A stretch of DNA of 36,943 nt from Minisyncoccota bacterium (lineage in GTDB: Bacteria > Pseudomonadota > Alphaproteobacteria > Elsterales > Elsteraceae), in assembly GCA_030054295.1 (NCBI GenBank), contig JASGCE010000008.1, positions 1-36,943 on the forward strand, read 5' to 3'. Both the position numbers and the translations under genes were made by a program. This document shows positions 29,404-36,943 of this stretch, in pieces (positions within the stretch are counted from its first letter, which is position 1; every line of letters starts with the position of its first letter). The notes beneath the pieces were generated by a model. That model saw only the letters and a program-made list of their open reading frames with translations, was not told the origin of the DNA and did not search any database.

Positions 29404-29880
29404 TATGCAAGGCGAAGCCTTGCGCAGGGGATTGTAAGGGGATGCAATCCCCTTATGGCGAAGCCAACCCGCCAATCGGTGAGGGTCGCCAACCGCCCGA
29501 ATGGGCGGACATTATACCAATGCGCAAAACTTGTGAAGCTGCCCCTCCAAAAATTTAACGACATAAAACGGACTATGCGGGGCAGTTCTCGTTTTGCAAG
29601 CCGAGCCCGAACCGATGGCGTTCGTGGGTCTTTTAAAGCGCGTTCTTATGAATTATTTATCCTTACTCGCCTTTTTGCTCACTGTGTTCGCAAGCTCGCA
29701 AGGATAAATAATTCAATGGGAGTAACGAACGCGCTAAAAACATAATAATAACAACAAATTGCGCGGTATTCTTATTTGTCTGCGACGCTTCAATTTGTAA
29801 ATCGGTCTGTGACTCCCACACATTCGCTGCGCTCATTGGCTTGCAGCCAAACCGCTATTTTTTCTTTTTTGTAATTTTTA
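29404..29880 (+). repeat. R2 composite intergenic element, copy D
   Basis: The longest copy. It starts with hairpins GCAAGGCGAAGCCTTGC and AAGGGGATGCAATCCCCTT, then GGCGAAGCC, AACCCGCCAATCGGTGAGGG, GCGCAAAACTTGTGAAGCTGCC and GCCGAGCCCGAACCGATGGC. The palindrome is at 29638-29734 (stem ATGAATTATTTATCCTT with AAGGATAAATAATTCA). A diverged 3' block (GCGACGCTTCAATTTG) follows, then hairpin TTGGCTTGCAGCCAA (29836-29850) and a T-rich tract to 29880. It is collinear with copy A except for an extra segment holding ACCGCCCGAATGGGCGG. It ends 48 bases before the scpB stop. Confidence 0.85.
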
Positions 29881-29927
29881 GTTTGGTTTATTCACTCGGT
29901 ACAATTTATGAAGAATAGCTCGGGTCG

Positions 29928-30560
29928 TTATTCCTCATCCTCGAACGGGAATTCCGAATCTGCGGCCTCCTCGGCGCTCATGGCGAGGATCGAAATTCCC
30001 GGCCGCCGCTCCAACAGCCCCGCCGCCCGCAGCTCTTCAAGGTTCGGCAGGTCAGACAGTTTAGCCAGACCAAAATGGCTCAAAAACTCTTGGCTGGTCG
30101 CCCATAATGTCGGTCGGCCCGGGCTTTCGCGGCGGCCAGCGGGTTTGATCCAACCCGCCTCCAACAGCACATCGAGCGTGCCTTTATTCAGGGTGACGCC
30201 GCGAATCTCCTCGATCTCCGACCGCGTTACCGGCTGTTGATAGGCGATGATCGACAGGGCCTCAATGGCCGCCCGCGACAGTTTTTTGGGCACGGCGGCG
30301 GTGGCGGCGATGACACTCGACAGGTCGATGGCTGTGCGGAAACACCAGCCGCCCGCGACCTCCACCAGGTTCACGCCGCGGCCGGCATAGTGTCTTTGCA
30401 GACTGGTTAAAATCTCGCCAATGTCGGAATCCTCGGGCAGGCGCGAGCGCAGCTCCGCCACCGTCACCGGCCGGGGCGAGGCAAAGAGGATCGCCTCCAC
30501 CAGCCGCAGCCGCCCATCCAGCAGGTTAATCACATTGGATAGAGTGTCACTGGGCTTCAT
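29928..30560 (-). CDS. scpB: Segregation and condensation protein B
   Basis: 210 residues. A winged-helix kite protein that binds ScpA and with it bridges SMC in chromosome condensation. Visible are LRLVEAILFASPRPVTVAELRSRLP (first winged helix), LVEVAGGWCFRT, and the second winged helix LSRAAIEALSIIAYQQPVTRSEIEEIRGV with GWIKPAGRRESPGRPTLWATS. The acidic tail ends FPFEDEE. It starts at ATG 30560 within the last codons of scpA (14-base overlap). Last gene of the seven-gene operon. No twin-arginine translocase genes follow; the R2-D repeat does. Confidence 0.95.
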   Translation of the reverse strand: MKPSDTLSNVINLLDGRLRLVEAILFASPRPVTVAELRSRLPEDSDIGEILTSLQRHYAGRGVNLVEVAGGWCFRTAIDLSSVIAATAAVPKKLSRAAIEALSIIAYQQPVTRSEIEEIRGVTLNKGTLDVLLEAGWIKPAGRRESPGRPTLWATSQEFLSHFGLAKLSDLPNLEELRAAGLLERRPGISILAMSAEEAADSEFPFEDEE

Positions 30561-31377
30561 TTAAATCCGTAACCTTGTCACTGGGTTCAACCATTTGCAG
30601 CAGAATGGGGCCAAAGGCCTCGGTCTGTTGCAGTTTAATTTTGCCGGCCTTGGCCAGTTCCAAACTGGCGGCAAAAAACGCCGCAACGGCCGAGCGATTG
30701 ACGAGATCGCTTTGACCCGTAAACAACTCCGGCGGTAAAAAACTCGCCAGATATTGCCATTCGGGAGTCCTGCCCACCATCGCCGTCAAACGGACCAAAG
30801 CCTGTTCGACACTATAGAGCGAGGTAGCGGCAATCCGCAATCTGTCAGGCGTCGTCTTGCGGTGAAAACTGCCATAGGCCACCAACAGATCATGCAGCGA
30901 AGCCTGCCAGGCCACCGGTGCCGCCAGAGCGATCTGCTCCATGCGATTGTCTGGGTCTTCACCCCGAGCAAAGACATCGACCCCCAGGCGGGGCAGGGCC
31001 AGCAGCTCCACCCCCGCTTTTTGCATCGCCGCCAAACGCGACAGCTGGAAGGCAAGGTTCTCGGCCATTTCCTCGCCAGTCGGCTCGTCATCCACCGGCG
31101 GTTTGGGCAGCAGCAGCCGCGACTTGAGATAGGCCAGCCAGGCCGCCATGACCAGATAATCGGCACTGAGTTCAAGGCGCGAATTGGGCCTTTGCGACTC
31201 GGCCTTGACAAAGGCAATATATTGATCGACCAGGGCAAGGATACTGATCTGCAAAAGGTCAAGCTTTTGCCCCCGTGCCAGTTCCAACAGAAGCTCCAGC
31301 GGCCCCTCGTAGGAATCGAGTTTAAGCAAAAGAGTCCCGCGCTCTCTCTCGGCTGGCATATTTGTAATATCGGCCAT
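30547..31377 (-). CDS. scpA: Segregation and condensation protein A
   Basis: 276 residues. The kleisin subunit that closes the SMC ring. The N-terminal SMC-binding part is LLLKLDSYEGPLELLLELARGQKLDLLQISILALVDQYI, followed by LSADYLVMAAWLAYLKSRLLLP, with the C-terminal winged helix around VNRSAVAAFFAASLELAKAGKIKLQQTEAFGPILL. AAGGA precedes ATG 31377. It overlaps scpB by 14 bases, so the two partners are translated together, as their joint function would predict. Usual family length. Confidence 0.95.
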   Translation of the reverse strand: MADITNMPAERERGTLLLKLDSYEGPLELLLELARGQKLDLLQISILALVDQYIAFVKAESQRPNSRLELSADYLVMAAWLAYLKSRLLLPKPPVDDEPTGEEMAENLAFQLSRLAAMQKAGVELLALPRLGVDVFARGEDPDNRMEQIALAAPVAWQASLHDLLVAYGSFHRKTTPDRLRIAATSLYSVEQALVRLTAMVGRTPEWQYLASFLPPELFTGQSDLVNRSAVAAFFAASLELAKAGKIKLQQTEAFGPILLQMVEPSDKVTDLNEAQ

Positions 31378-31408
31378 TGCTATTCCTTCGCCGCCCCTCT
31401 CCTAGCCA

Positions 31409-32101
31409 TTACGGGGCAAAAACCCCAACTATAGCCGAGAGGACAAAATTCGTCGGAATGCGGATCAGATAATAGCCCGGGTCAAAATTGATACTGAGCA
31501 GGCCGGTCAGCATCGGAATCAAAAACAGCAGACCGATGATGATAAAAAACCCATAGGGCTCAACCTGCGCCAAGCGGTTGCTCAGGTCACGCGGCAGGAG
31601 TCCGACCAGAATTCTTCCCCCGTCCAAGGGCGGCAAGGGCAGCAGATTAAAGACGGCCAAAAATATATTGATCGAGATGGCGTTCTGCAAATTACTGGTC
31701 AGCCACAGCTGCGCCAGGTCTGGAACATAGGGAATCAACCACAGGGCAAGAGAGCTGATAATTGCAAAAACAATATTGACTCCCGGCCCAGCGGCTGCGA
31801 CCAGGGCCATGCCGATCTTGGGCCTTCGAAGCCGAGCAAAATTGACCGGCACCGGCTTGGCCCAACCGAGAATAAAGGGCGAGCGAAAGAGCAACAGCAG
31901 CCCCGGGATCAAGACCGTTCCCACCGGGTCAATATGTTTAAATGGGTTCAGGGTCACCCGCCCCAGCCGCAGGGCCGTATCATCCCCCAGCCGCGCCGCG
32001 GCAAAGCCGTGCGCCGCCTCGTGCATCGTAATGGCAAATAGCAGGGGCAGGATCCAGGTCGTGATGTTCTGAATGGCTTCGGCAATCGAATCGTAATTCA
32101 T
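31409..32101 (-). CDS. Site-2 protease family (M50) integral membrane metalloprotease
   Basis: About 230 residues. The zinc motif HEAAH lies in the first helix (LPLLFAITMHEAAHGFAAARLGD), and the second zinc site motif is NLLPLPPLDGGRI. Four to six membrane helices are present. ATG 32101 (MNYDSIAEA) overlaps the nagZ stop as ATGA; the longer frame to 32212 is nagZ shadow. It has no PDZ domain, unlike RseP, so it belongs to the short YwhC/group III type, whose substrates are mostly unknown. Its place between cell-wall recycling and chromosome segregation genes seems conserved in some alphaproteobacteria. The activity is likely but the substrate is unidentified. Confidence 0.9.
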   Translation of the reverse strand: MNYDSIAEAIQNITTWILPLLFAITMHEAAHGFAAARLGDDTALRLGRVTLNPFKHIDPVGTVLIPGLLLLFRSPFILGWAKPVPVNFARLRRPKIGMALVAAAGPGVNIVFAIISSLALWLIPYVPDLAQLWLTSNLQNAISINIFLAVFNLLPLPPLDGGRILVGLLPRDLSNRLAQVEPYGFFIIIGLLFLIPMLTGLLSINFDPGYYLIRIPTNFVLSAIVGVFAP

Positions 32102-33168
32102 GCTGTTGGGTCTTTTGACTGAGGGTTGAGGGAGATACGATACTGGTGTAAATAATATTCTAATCTTGCCATAGTTTCGGATGAAGGGATGTTTAGCCCC
32201 TGCAAAGGCCACGCAATCTGCGATGCCTGAAGCCTTGTTTGCGTGTCCTTTCCGAGCTGCGAAGCGGCCTTTAAAACCTGCTGCGAATCCTCGAATTTAC
32301 CGCTGCACTGTAAAACAATATCGCAACCTGCGGCAAGGGTCTCGCGCGTCAAATCGCCGAGACTGCCCTTTAAGGCCTTCATGCCAATATCGTCAGAGAT
32401 TAAAACTCCGTCGAACAACATGCCCTGGCGAATCACCGAGTCAATCGCGGTTCGGGATAGGGTGAGAACGGTTTCATCAATGGCACTATAGACAATATGG
32501 GCGGTCATGGCCCACAGCTTATCGCGGAAACCAAGGTTACTAAAGGGATAGAAATCAGTCTCTTCGAGAATCGCCCGCGCGGTATCAACCCGAGGTAGAT
32601 CATGGTGGCTGTCGGCGGTGGCGCGACCGTGGCCGGGAATATGTTTGATAATCGCTGTCACTCCCGCCGATCTAAATCCGCGAATCATGGCCGCCGCAAG
32701 TTCGGTGACAATCCTGGGGTCGCTATGGAAAGCGCGGTCGCCAATGACGCTGTGGGCCCCTTCATGCCGTAGGTCTAGGACGGGGGCGCAAACCAGATTG
32801 ATGCCAATCATCGACAAGTCGTTACCGATGGCTAAACCGAGTAACTCACTGACATCCAAGCCATGTTTTGGGTTCTGATCATAGATCTTACCAACCTCGG
32901 CCAGCGGCGGATAGGCCGACCATTCGGGCGGTTTGAGCCGCTGCACCCGCCCGCCCTCCTGATCGATCAGTATCGGCGCATCATCGCGTCCAAGAGCCGC
33001 GCGAATGGCCTCGGTCAGGGACTTGACCTGCCCGCGATCCCGCACATTGCGGGCAAAGAGAATGACCCCCAGAGGCTGGTATTGCCGCAGCAGATCGGTT
33101 TCCTCGGCGGTCAGGGACAGGCCACTGATACCGATAATTGCCGCTAGGGGTTCCCGACCCGAGACCAT
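32098..33168 (-). CDS. nagZ: Beta-N-acetylhexosaminidase (cell-wall recycling)
   Basis: 356 residues, GH3. It removes GlcNAc from 1,6-anhydro-muropeptides in the cytoplasm. Visible are PLGVILFARNV, LIDQEGGRVQRLKPPEW, the flexible catalytic loop KHIPGHGRATADSHHDLPRVD with the general acid/base Asp-His pair, and the nucleophile Asp in GVLISDDIGMKAL. GGGAG precedes ATG 33168. It lies 19 bases behind the SPOR gene and overlaps the M50 protease gene by four bases. Full length; nothing appears missing. Its products influence beta-lactamase induction where AmpR exists; none is seen here. Confidence 0.95.
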   Translation of the reverse strand: MVSGREPLAAIIGISGLSLTAEETDLLRQYQPLGVILFARNVRDRGQVKSLTEAIRAALGRDDAPILIDQEGGRVQRLKPPEWSAYPPLAEVGKIYDQNPKHGLDVSELLGLAIGNDLSMIGINLVCAPVLDLRHEGAHSVIGDRAFHSDPRIVTELAAAMIRGFRSAGVTAIIKHIPGHGRATADSHHDLPRVDTARAILEETDFYPFSNLGFRDKLWAMTAHIVYSAIDETVLTLSRTAIDSVIRQGMLFDGVLISDDIGMKALKGSLGDLTRETLAAGCDIVLQCSGKFEDSQQVLKAASQLGKDTQTRLQASQIAWPLQGLNIPSSETMARLEYYLHQYRISLNPQSKDPTA

Positions 33169-33187
33169 AGCCGAATCTCCCCGAAGA

Positions 33188-34096
33188 CTATTTTGTCGGA
33201 ATCACAACCGTGCAGGATTGGCTCTGATCCCTCAGGGTTTGGCAGGCAATTCTGGCTGCCGCCTCGTCCTTAAAGGGGCCAGCCTGAAGCCGATAGATGG
33301 GCAATTTTGTCGTCGCATTTTCGGTTATCTCGATCCGATGGTGGAGGTTGCCGAGCAGTCTAAAGCTGCTTTGCAGTTTGGCCCATTCCTCCTCCACCCG
33401 ATCGCGTTTGCTGAGGGCGACCAGTTGAATCCGCCAGGATTTTGCCGTCAATTCGGGCAGGGGTTCGGGGGCCTTGGGCTCCATAACCTCTTCCTTCGGC
33501 GCGGCGGCGGGTGGGGTGGTTTTTGGTTTTGTGACCACCTCGGCTGGCTTTACCGCCGCTTTGGGCGGAGTCGCCACTTCAGCTGGGGCCGCGGCGGGGG
33601 GGATTTTATCCTTCAGTTCGACTTTTGCCGGACCAGCGGGGGGCTGGGCAACGGGAAGCTTGGCAGCGGGGGCGGTCGGTAATTCCGCCGGTGCCATTCT
33701 ATTCAAGACCCCCTTGTCCTGATTGGCGACTTCGTTCTCAGGGGAAATCTGCCCCTGATTCTCCCCTTGATTCATACTGTTATTCTGGTTCATATTCTGG
33801 GTGGGCAAGCCATTGCTATCGTTCATGACTCCGTTATTGGTCTGGTCATTGCCATAGCCATTATTGGTCGCAGCCCCGTTGTTAAAAAGGGAGCCATCGC
33901 CATTGATGGTCGCGGTCTCGTTCGGAATCTGTTCATTGGGGCGGAGTAAAAAGGCTATAATCGCCCCGATCACGACCAGGCCGATGATAATGGCCGAATA
34001 GAGTCTGACCTTCGAGACTTTTTTGGGGGGATTCTCCTCCTCATCCCAATTGTTAAAGTCCTGATCGAGATTATCGTGACCCAGTTCGTTGCTCAT
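33188..34096 (-). CDS. SPOR-domain membrane protein
   Basis: 302 residues. A cytoplasmic acidic head (MSNELGHDNLDQDFNNWDEEENPP) is followed by one membrane helix (LYSAIIIGLVVIGAIIAFLL, about 31-50). A periplasmic linker comes next, first Asn/Gln/Gly-rich (about 70-120), then Pro/Ala/Lys-rich (about 135-225). The C-terminal SPOR domain reads SWRIQLVALSKRDRVEEEWAKL...PIYRLQAGPFKDEAAARIACQTLR. SPOR domains bind septal glycan stripped of stem peptides, so it is probably a division-site protein. The ATG abuts the argS stop (TAAATG). It precedes nagZ, another peptidoglycan-related gene. Amide-rich linkers of this length are unusual but not diagnostic. Confidence 0.9.
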   Translation of the reverse strand: MSNELGHDNLDQDFNNWDEEENPPKKVSKVRLYSAIIIGLVVIGAIIAFLLRPNEQIPNETATINGDGSLFNNGAATNNGYGNDQTNNGVMNDSNGLPTQNMNQNNSMNQGENQGQISPENEVANQDKGVLNRMAPAELPTAPAAKLPVAQPPAGPAKVELKDKIPPAAAPAEVATPPKAAVKPAEVVTKPKTTPPAAAPKEEVMEPKAPEPLPELTAKSWRIQLVALSKRDRVEEEWAKLQSSFRLLGNLHHRIEITENATTKLPIYRLQAGPFKDEAAARIACQTLRDQSQSCTVVIPTK

Positions 34097-35902
34097 TTAA
34101 CGCATCTCCTCAATGGGTTCAACCCCCAATATTCTCAGCCCTACCGAGAGGGTGAGTTTTGTGGCGGCGACCAAGGTTAATCTTGCCGAGGTACCCTTTT
34201 GATCCTCTGGCTGAATAAAGCGAATTGTCGCATTTTCTCGGCCCTTTGTCCACAGACTATGAAAGGCCGCCGCAACCTCGCCGAGATAGAAGGCGATGCG
34301 GTGCGGTTCATGGGCCTCGCTGGCCTGCTCGACCAGCCTTGGCCAAAAGGCGAGCAGGCGGATCAGACTCAGTTCCTCCTCGCTGGTCAGGCCGCTGAGG
34401 TCGGTTGTCAGCAGGGTCTGTGGCGACAGGTCATAGGCTGGCTTGCCGTCTCCCGCACCCTCCCGCGCCATCCGCAGCACCGAGGCCGCCCGCGCATGGC
34501 CATATTGAACATAGAAGACCGGATTGTCGCGCGACTGCTCCACCACCTTGGCGAGGTCAAACTCCAATGCCATGTCATTCTTGCGGGTCAGCATGATAAA
34601 GCGCACCACCCCCGCCCCGACCTGCTCGACCACCTCGGCCAGGGTGACAAAGGTTCCCGCCCTTTTTGACATCTTGACCGGAATGCCATTATCCAGCAGG
34701 GTCACCAGCTGGCACAGCTTGACATCCAATGTCACCTGACCCTGGCTGAGGGCCTTGACCGCCGCCGCCATCCGCTTGACATAGCCGCCGTGATCAGCAC
34801 CCCAGATATTAATCAGCTGGGTAAAGCCGCGATCAATCTTATCGAGGTGATAGGCAATGTCATTGGCAAAATAGGTATAGCTGCCATTGGACTTGAGCAG
34901 GGCGCGATCACTATCATCACCAAACTCGGTCGAGCGGAACAGGGTCTGGGGGCGATCCTCCCAATCCTCATGAGATTCCGCGGCCTTGCCAGCCTTGGGG
35001 GCCTCGAGATGGCCCTGATAGATTAAACCCATTTGGGTCAGGCTTTCGAGAACCCGCGCCACCGCCCCAGCCTTGACCAGCTGATCTTCGGAGGCAAAAA
35101 CATCGTGCTTAATCCCCAGCTGCGCGAGATCGGTTTTAATCATATTAAGCATCGCCGCAATGGCCGTGGCCATAAAAAAGGGCAGCCACTCGGCCTCGTC
35201 CCGATTTTGCCAAGCGGCACCGGTCTTGGCGTATAGATCGGCAGCAATGGGTCGTAAATAATCACCAGGATAGAGTCCCGCTGGTACCTCGCCAATATCC
35301 TCCCCCGCCGCCTGACGATAGCGGTGATAGAGCGACCGCGCCAAGACCTCGACCTGGGCTCCAGCATCATTGATATAATATTCGCGGCAAACTTTGTGAC
35401 CGGTAAATTCCAACAGGGCGGCCAGAGCATCCCCCACCACCGCGCCCCGCGCATGGGCAAGGTGCAGGGGGCCCGTCGGATTGGCCGAAACATATTCGAC
35501 ATTGACCCTCTGACCGCGGCCAATCTCGCTTGCGCCAAAGCGCGACTCGAGGGCCAATGCGCGGTGGAGTTCTGCCTGCCAGACCGCCGGGGCCAGACGA
35601 AAGTTAAGAAACCCCGGCCCCTCGACCGACCAGGACTGGATGGTGACATCTTCAGATTCGGGTGGCAGGGCGGTCAGGGCCTGGCCGATTTTATGGGCCA
35701 GTTCCTGCGGCTTCAGCCGAGCCTCCTTGGCCAAGACCATCGCGGCATTGGTCGCCAACTCGCCATGCGACAGGTCGCGCGGCGGGTCAACCGTCACGCG
35801 GGTAAATTTAAGTCCACGGGGAATCTCCCCCTTGGCTTCAAGCTGTTCCAGGGCGCGAAAAATCTGCCCGAGAAGCCGAGCCAAAATATGAGAATTGATC
35901 AT
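34097..35902 (-). CDS. argS: Arginyl-tRNA synthetase
   Basis: 601 residues, class I. It charges tRNA-Arg. The N-terminal additional domain leads to the HIGH-type motif in VSANPTGPLHLAHARGAVVGD (about 125-145). The KMSKRAGTF motif lies at about 404-412, and the C-terminal anticodon-binding helices include NPVFYVQYGHARAASVLR and the ending LGVEPIEEM. The start is ATG 35902, nine bases behind the bpt stop. It is directly followed by the SPOR gene. Length and motifs are normal. A tRNA-Arg gene lies elsewhere in the window (9413). Confidence 0.97.
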   Translation of the reverse strand: MINSHILARLLGQIFRALEQLEAKGEIPRGLKFTRVTVDPPRDLSHGELATNAAMVLAKEARLKPQELAHKIGQALTALPPESEDVTIQSWSVEGPGFLNFRLAPAVWQAELHRALALESRFGASEIGRGQRVNVEYVSANPTGPLHLAHARGAVVGDALAALLEFTGHKVCREYYINDAGAQVEVLARSLYHRYRQAAGEDIGEVPAGLYPGDYLRPIAADLYAKTGAAWQNRDEAEWLPFFMATAIAAMLNMIKTDLAQLGIKHDVFASEDQLVKAGAVARVLESLTQMGLIYQGHLEAPKAGKAAESHEDWEDRPQTLFRSTEFGDDSDRALLKSNGSYTYFANDIAYHLDKIDRGFTQLINIWGADHGGYVKRMAAAVKALSQGQVTLDVKLCQLVTLLDNGIPVKMSKRAGTFVTLAEVVEQVGAGVVRFIMLTRKNDMALEFDLAKVVEQSRDNPVFYVQYGHARAASVLRMAREGAGDGKPAYDLSPQTLLTTDLSGLTSEEELSLIRLLAFWPRLVEQASEAHEPHRIAFYLGEVAAAFHSLWTKGRENATIRFIQPEDQKGTSARLTLVAATKLTLSVGLRILGVEPIEEMR

Positions 35903-35911
35903 GGCATAGAG

Positions 35912-36781
35912 TTACGGAATCTTTGCCTGAGCCGCAAGCAAAAACTCGCGCCACTGCCCATCCGTAAAGGTTTCCAAGCCACTATAACGCGATTTATAGC
36001 TCATCTTGGGCGAATCGGCGATCCAATAGCCAAGATAGAGATAGGATTTGCCAAGCCGCGCCACCGCATCGATCAAACTCAGAATCATATAACTCCCCAG
36101 GCTGCGCTCGCCCTTGGGGGTAGGGCTGTCATCAGCACTGCCGCCGACATCAAAAAAACTATAGACCGCCGATAGACCATCGCCCATCGGATCGACGATA
36201 CAGACCCCGGCCAAGCCCCCCGAACCATAGCGCAGTTCATAGAGCTGGGTCGCAATATGCGATGATTCGATCATCTGTTTATAGTCGGCCCAATTCATAT
36301 CGCTCATAGTGCCATCCGGGTGGCGATGGTCTTGGTAGTCGCGGAACAGGCGATAGTGTTCGACCGTCGCTAGGTTGGGTTTGACCGCGAGCCGCAGATC
36401 GCGGTTGCGGTTGATGATCTTATGCTGGGTGCGATTGGGTTTAAACCTGGCCGCCACCACCCGTACCGAGATACAGGCACTACAGTTGGGGCAGTTTGGG
36501 CGATAGAGATGGTTGCCATTGCGTCTAAAACCCTGTTCGGTCAAACTATCGAGGGTTTTTTGCGGCTCGGCCTCGGTCAGGAGATCGACCAGCAGCCGCC
36601 GCTCCCGCTGCCCCGCAAAATAGGCGCAGGGATAGTCGTTCGAAACCAGTGCCCGAATCTGCTGCTCGCCGATGGACAGCTTGACCGTCGAGGGTAGCTC
36701 GCCAAAGACCCACCGCAACCATTCCATCGAGGCAAGGCTGTCATCCAGCGAGGCTAAATTGAGCAATGATTTATCGGTCAT
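35912..36781 (-). CDS. bpt: Aminoacyl-tRNA-protein transferase (Bpt/Ate family)
   Basis: 289 residues. It transfers an amino acid from aminoacyl-tRNA to N-terminal Asp or Glu, marking proteins for ClpAP/ClpS degradation. The N-terminal domain has the Cys signature NDYPCAYFAGQRERRLLVDLL and NGNHLYRPNCPNCSACISVRV. The GNAT-like C-terminal half contains YELRYGSGGLAGVCIVDPMGDGLSAVYSFFD, GSYMILSLIDAV and YLYLGYWIADSPKMSYKSRY. About 40 residues precede the first Cys motif, longer than usual; Met19 could be an alternative start. First gene of the seven-gene operon, immediately before argS. HAMAP-type Bpt proteins use Leu; Arg specificity cannot be excluded here. Confidence 0.9.
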   Translation of the reverse strand: MTDKSLLNLASLDDSLASMEWLRWVFGELPSTVKLSIGEQQIRALVSNDYPCAYFAGQRERRLLVDLLTEAEPQKTLDSLTEQGFRRNGNHLYRPNCPNCSACISVRVVAARFKPNRTQHKIINRNRDLRLAVKPNLATVEHYRLFRDYQDHRHPDGTMSDMNWADYKQMIESSHIATQLYELRYGSGGLAGVCIVDPMGDGLSAVYSFFDVGGSADDSPTPKGERSLGSYMILSLIDAVARLGKSYLYLGYWIADSPKMSYKSRYSGLETFTDGQWREFLLAAQAKIP

Positions 36782-36943
36782 GGCTTCCCAACATTTTCTG
36801 CGAGGGTTTAACTATAGCGGTAATTGCAGACGGGATAAATGATCTTGTAACAGGGGGGCATCCGGTCCTGTGTTCTAGAGCATCTTCGTGATTAAGAGGG
36901 GCGAAACATTAATTTTTATGCATGTTTCACTGTTGCCTCCCCC
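36782..36943. other. Upstream region of the bpt operon with small inverted repeat
   Basis: GGGA is found shortly before the bpt start and TATAGT (minus strand, near 36811-36816) may be a -10. At 36901-36930 GCGAAACAT and ATGTTTCAC form an inverted repeat with a 14-base loop. TTCTAGAGCAT (about 36874) again shows the GCTCTAG word of the R1 tails. No gene is visible to the window end. Confidence 0.4.

Overview
The window reads as chromosomal DNA of an alphaproteobacterium. I infer this from the RpoD C-terminus, the bpt-argS-SPOR-nagZ-M50-scpA-scpB order, the MotA/MotB type, the allantoicase/AllA pair and the Asn/Cys tRNA pair. Composition is moderate GC with AT-rich intergenic islands. The genus cannot be fixed from sequence alone; a Rhodospirillales-like lineage is only a guess. 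Housekeeping genes alternate with gaps unusually crowded with dispersed palindromic repeats.

Layout. (1) 1-2240: 3' end of rpoD, then a small accessory patch on the minus strand. It holds a HEPN/MNT toxin-antitoxin pair, a SLOG-like nucleotide-binding protein, and the surviving 3' end of a ComF-like phosphoribosyltransferase cut off by repeats. (2) 2243-6778: guaA and a class A penicillin-binding protein (PBP1A), separated by a large composite repeat. (3) 7158-9410: a secreted Sel1-repeat protein with an exact G-x-x-x tail, then about 1 kb of nested palindromes. (4) 9413-11094: tRNA-Arg, allantoicase and ureidoglycolate lyase (two ureide-degradation steps). (5) 11567-11752: tRNA-Asn and tRNA-Cys. 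(6) 11858-17369: a tight six-gene minus-strand operon for a surface glycan: DegT aminotransferase, WbqC, two tandem beta-propeller glycosidase-like proteins, a methyltransferase and a GT2 glycosyltransferase. (7) 17449-23343: recO, a secreted Cys-rich protein coupled to ilvD, a small secreted protein with a leaderless-type promoter, and ilvB followed by two overlapping small membrane-protein genes in place of ilvN. (8) 23777-26221: a polytopic membrane protein with a GAF domain, and an outer-membrane beta-barrel protein with a well-structured promoter/operator. (9) 26824-28722: motA-motB, so the cell is probably flagellated. (10) 29040-29267: a small orphan gene. (11) 29928-36781: a seven-gene operon linking an N-end-rule aminoacyl transferase, arginyl-tRNA synthetase, a SPOR protein, NagZ, an M50 protease and the condensin partners ScpA/ScpB.

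The most unusual material is intergenic. A composite element of about 250-475 bp (R2) occurs four times around a 97-bp palindrome. Its stem shows three different Watson-Crick pairs at one position, and three of the copies end in a terminator-like hairpin plus T-tract. A second family (R1) of double-hairpin modules occurs in convergent pairs. The least expected coding finds are the truncated PRTase coupled to the SLOG gene, and a 54-codon membrane-protein gene at 21116-21280 whose C-terminus was re-framed by a 38-bp tandem duplication. No CRISPR array, complete insertion sequence, integrase or prophage was seen.
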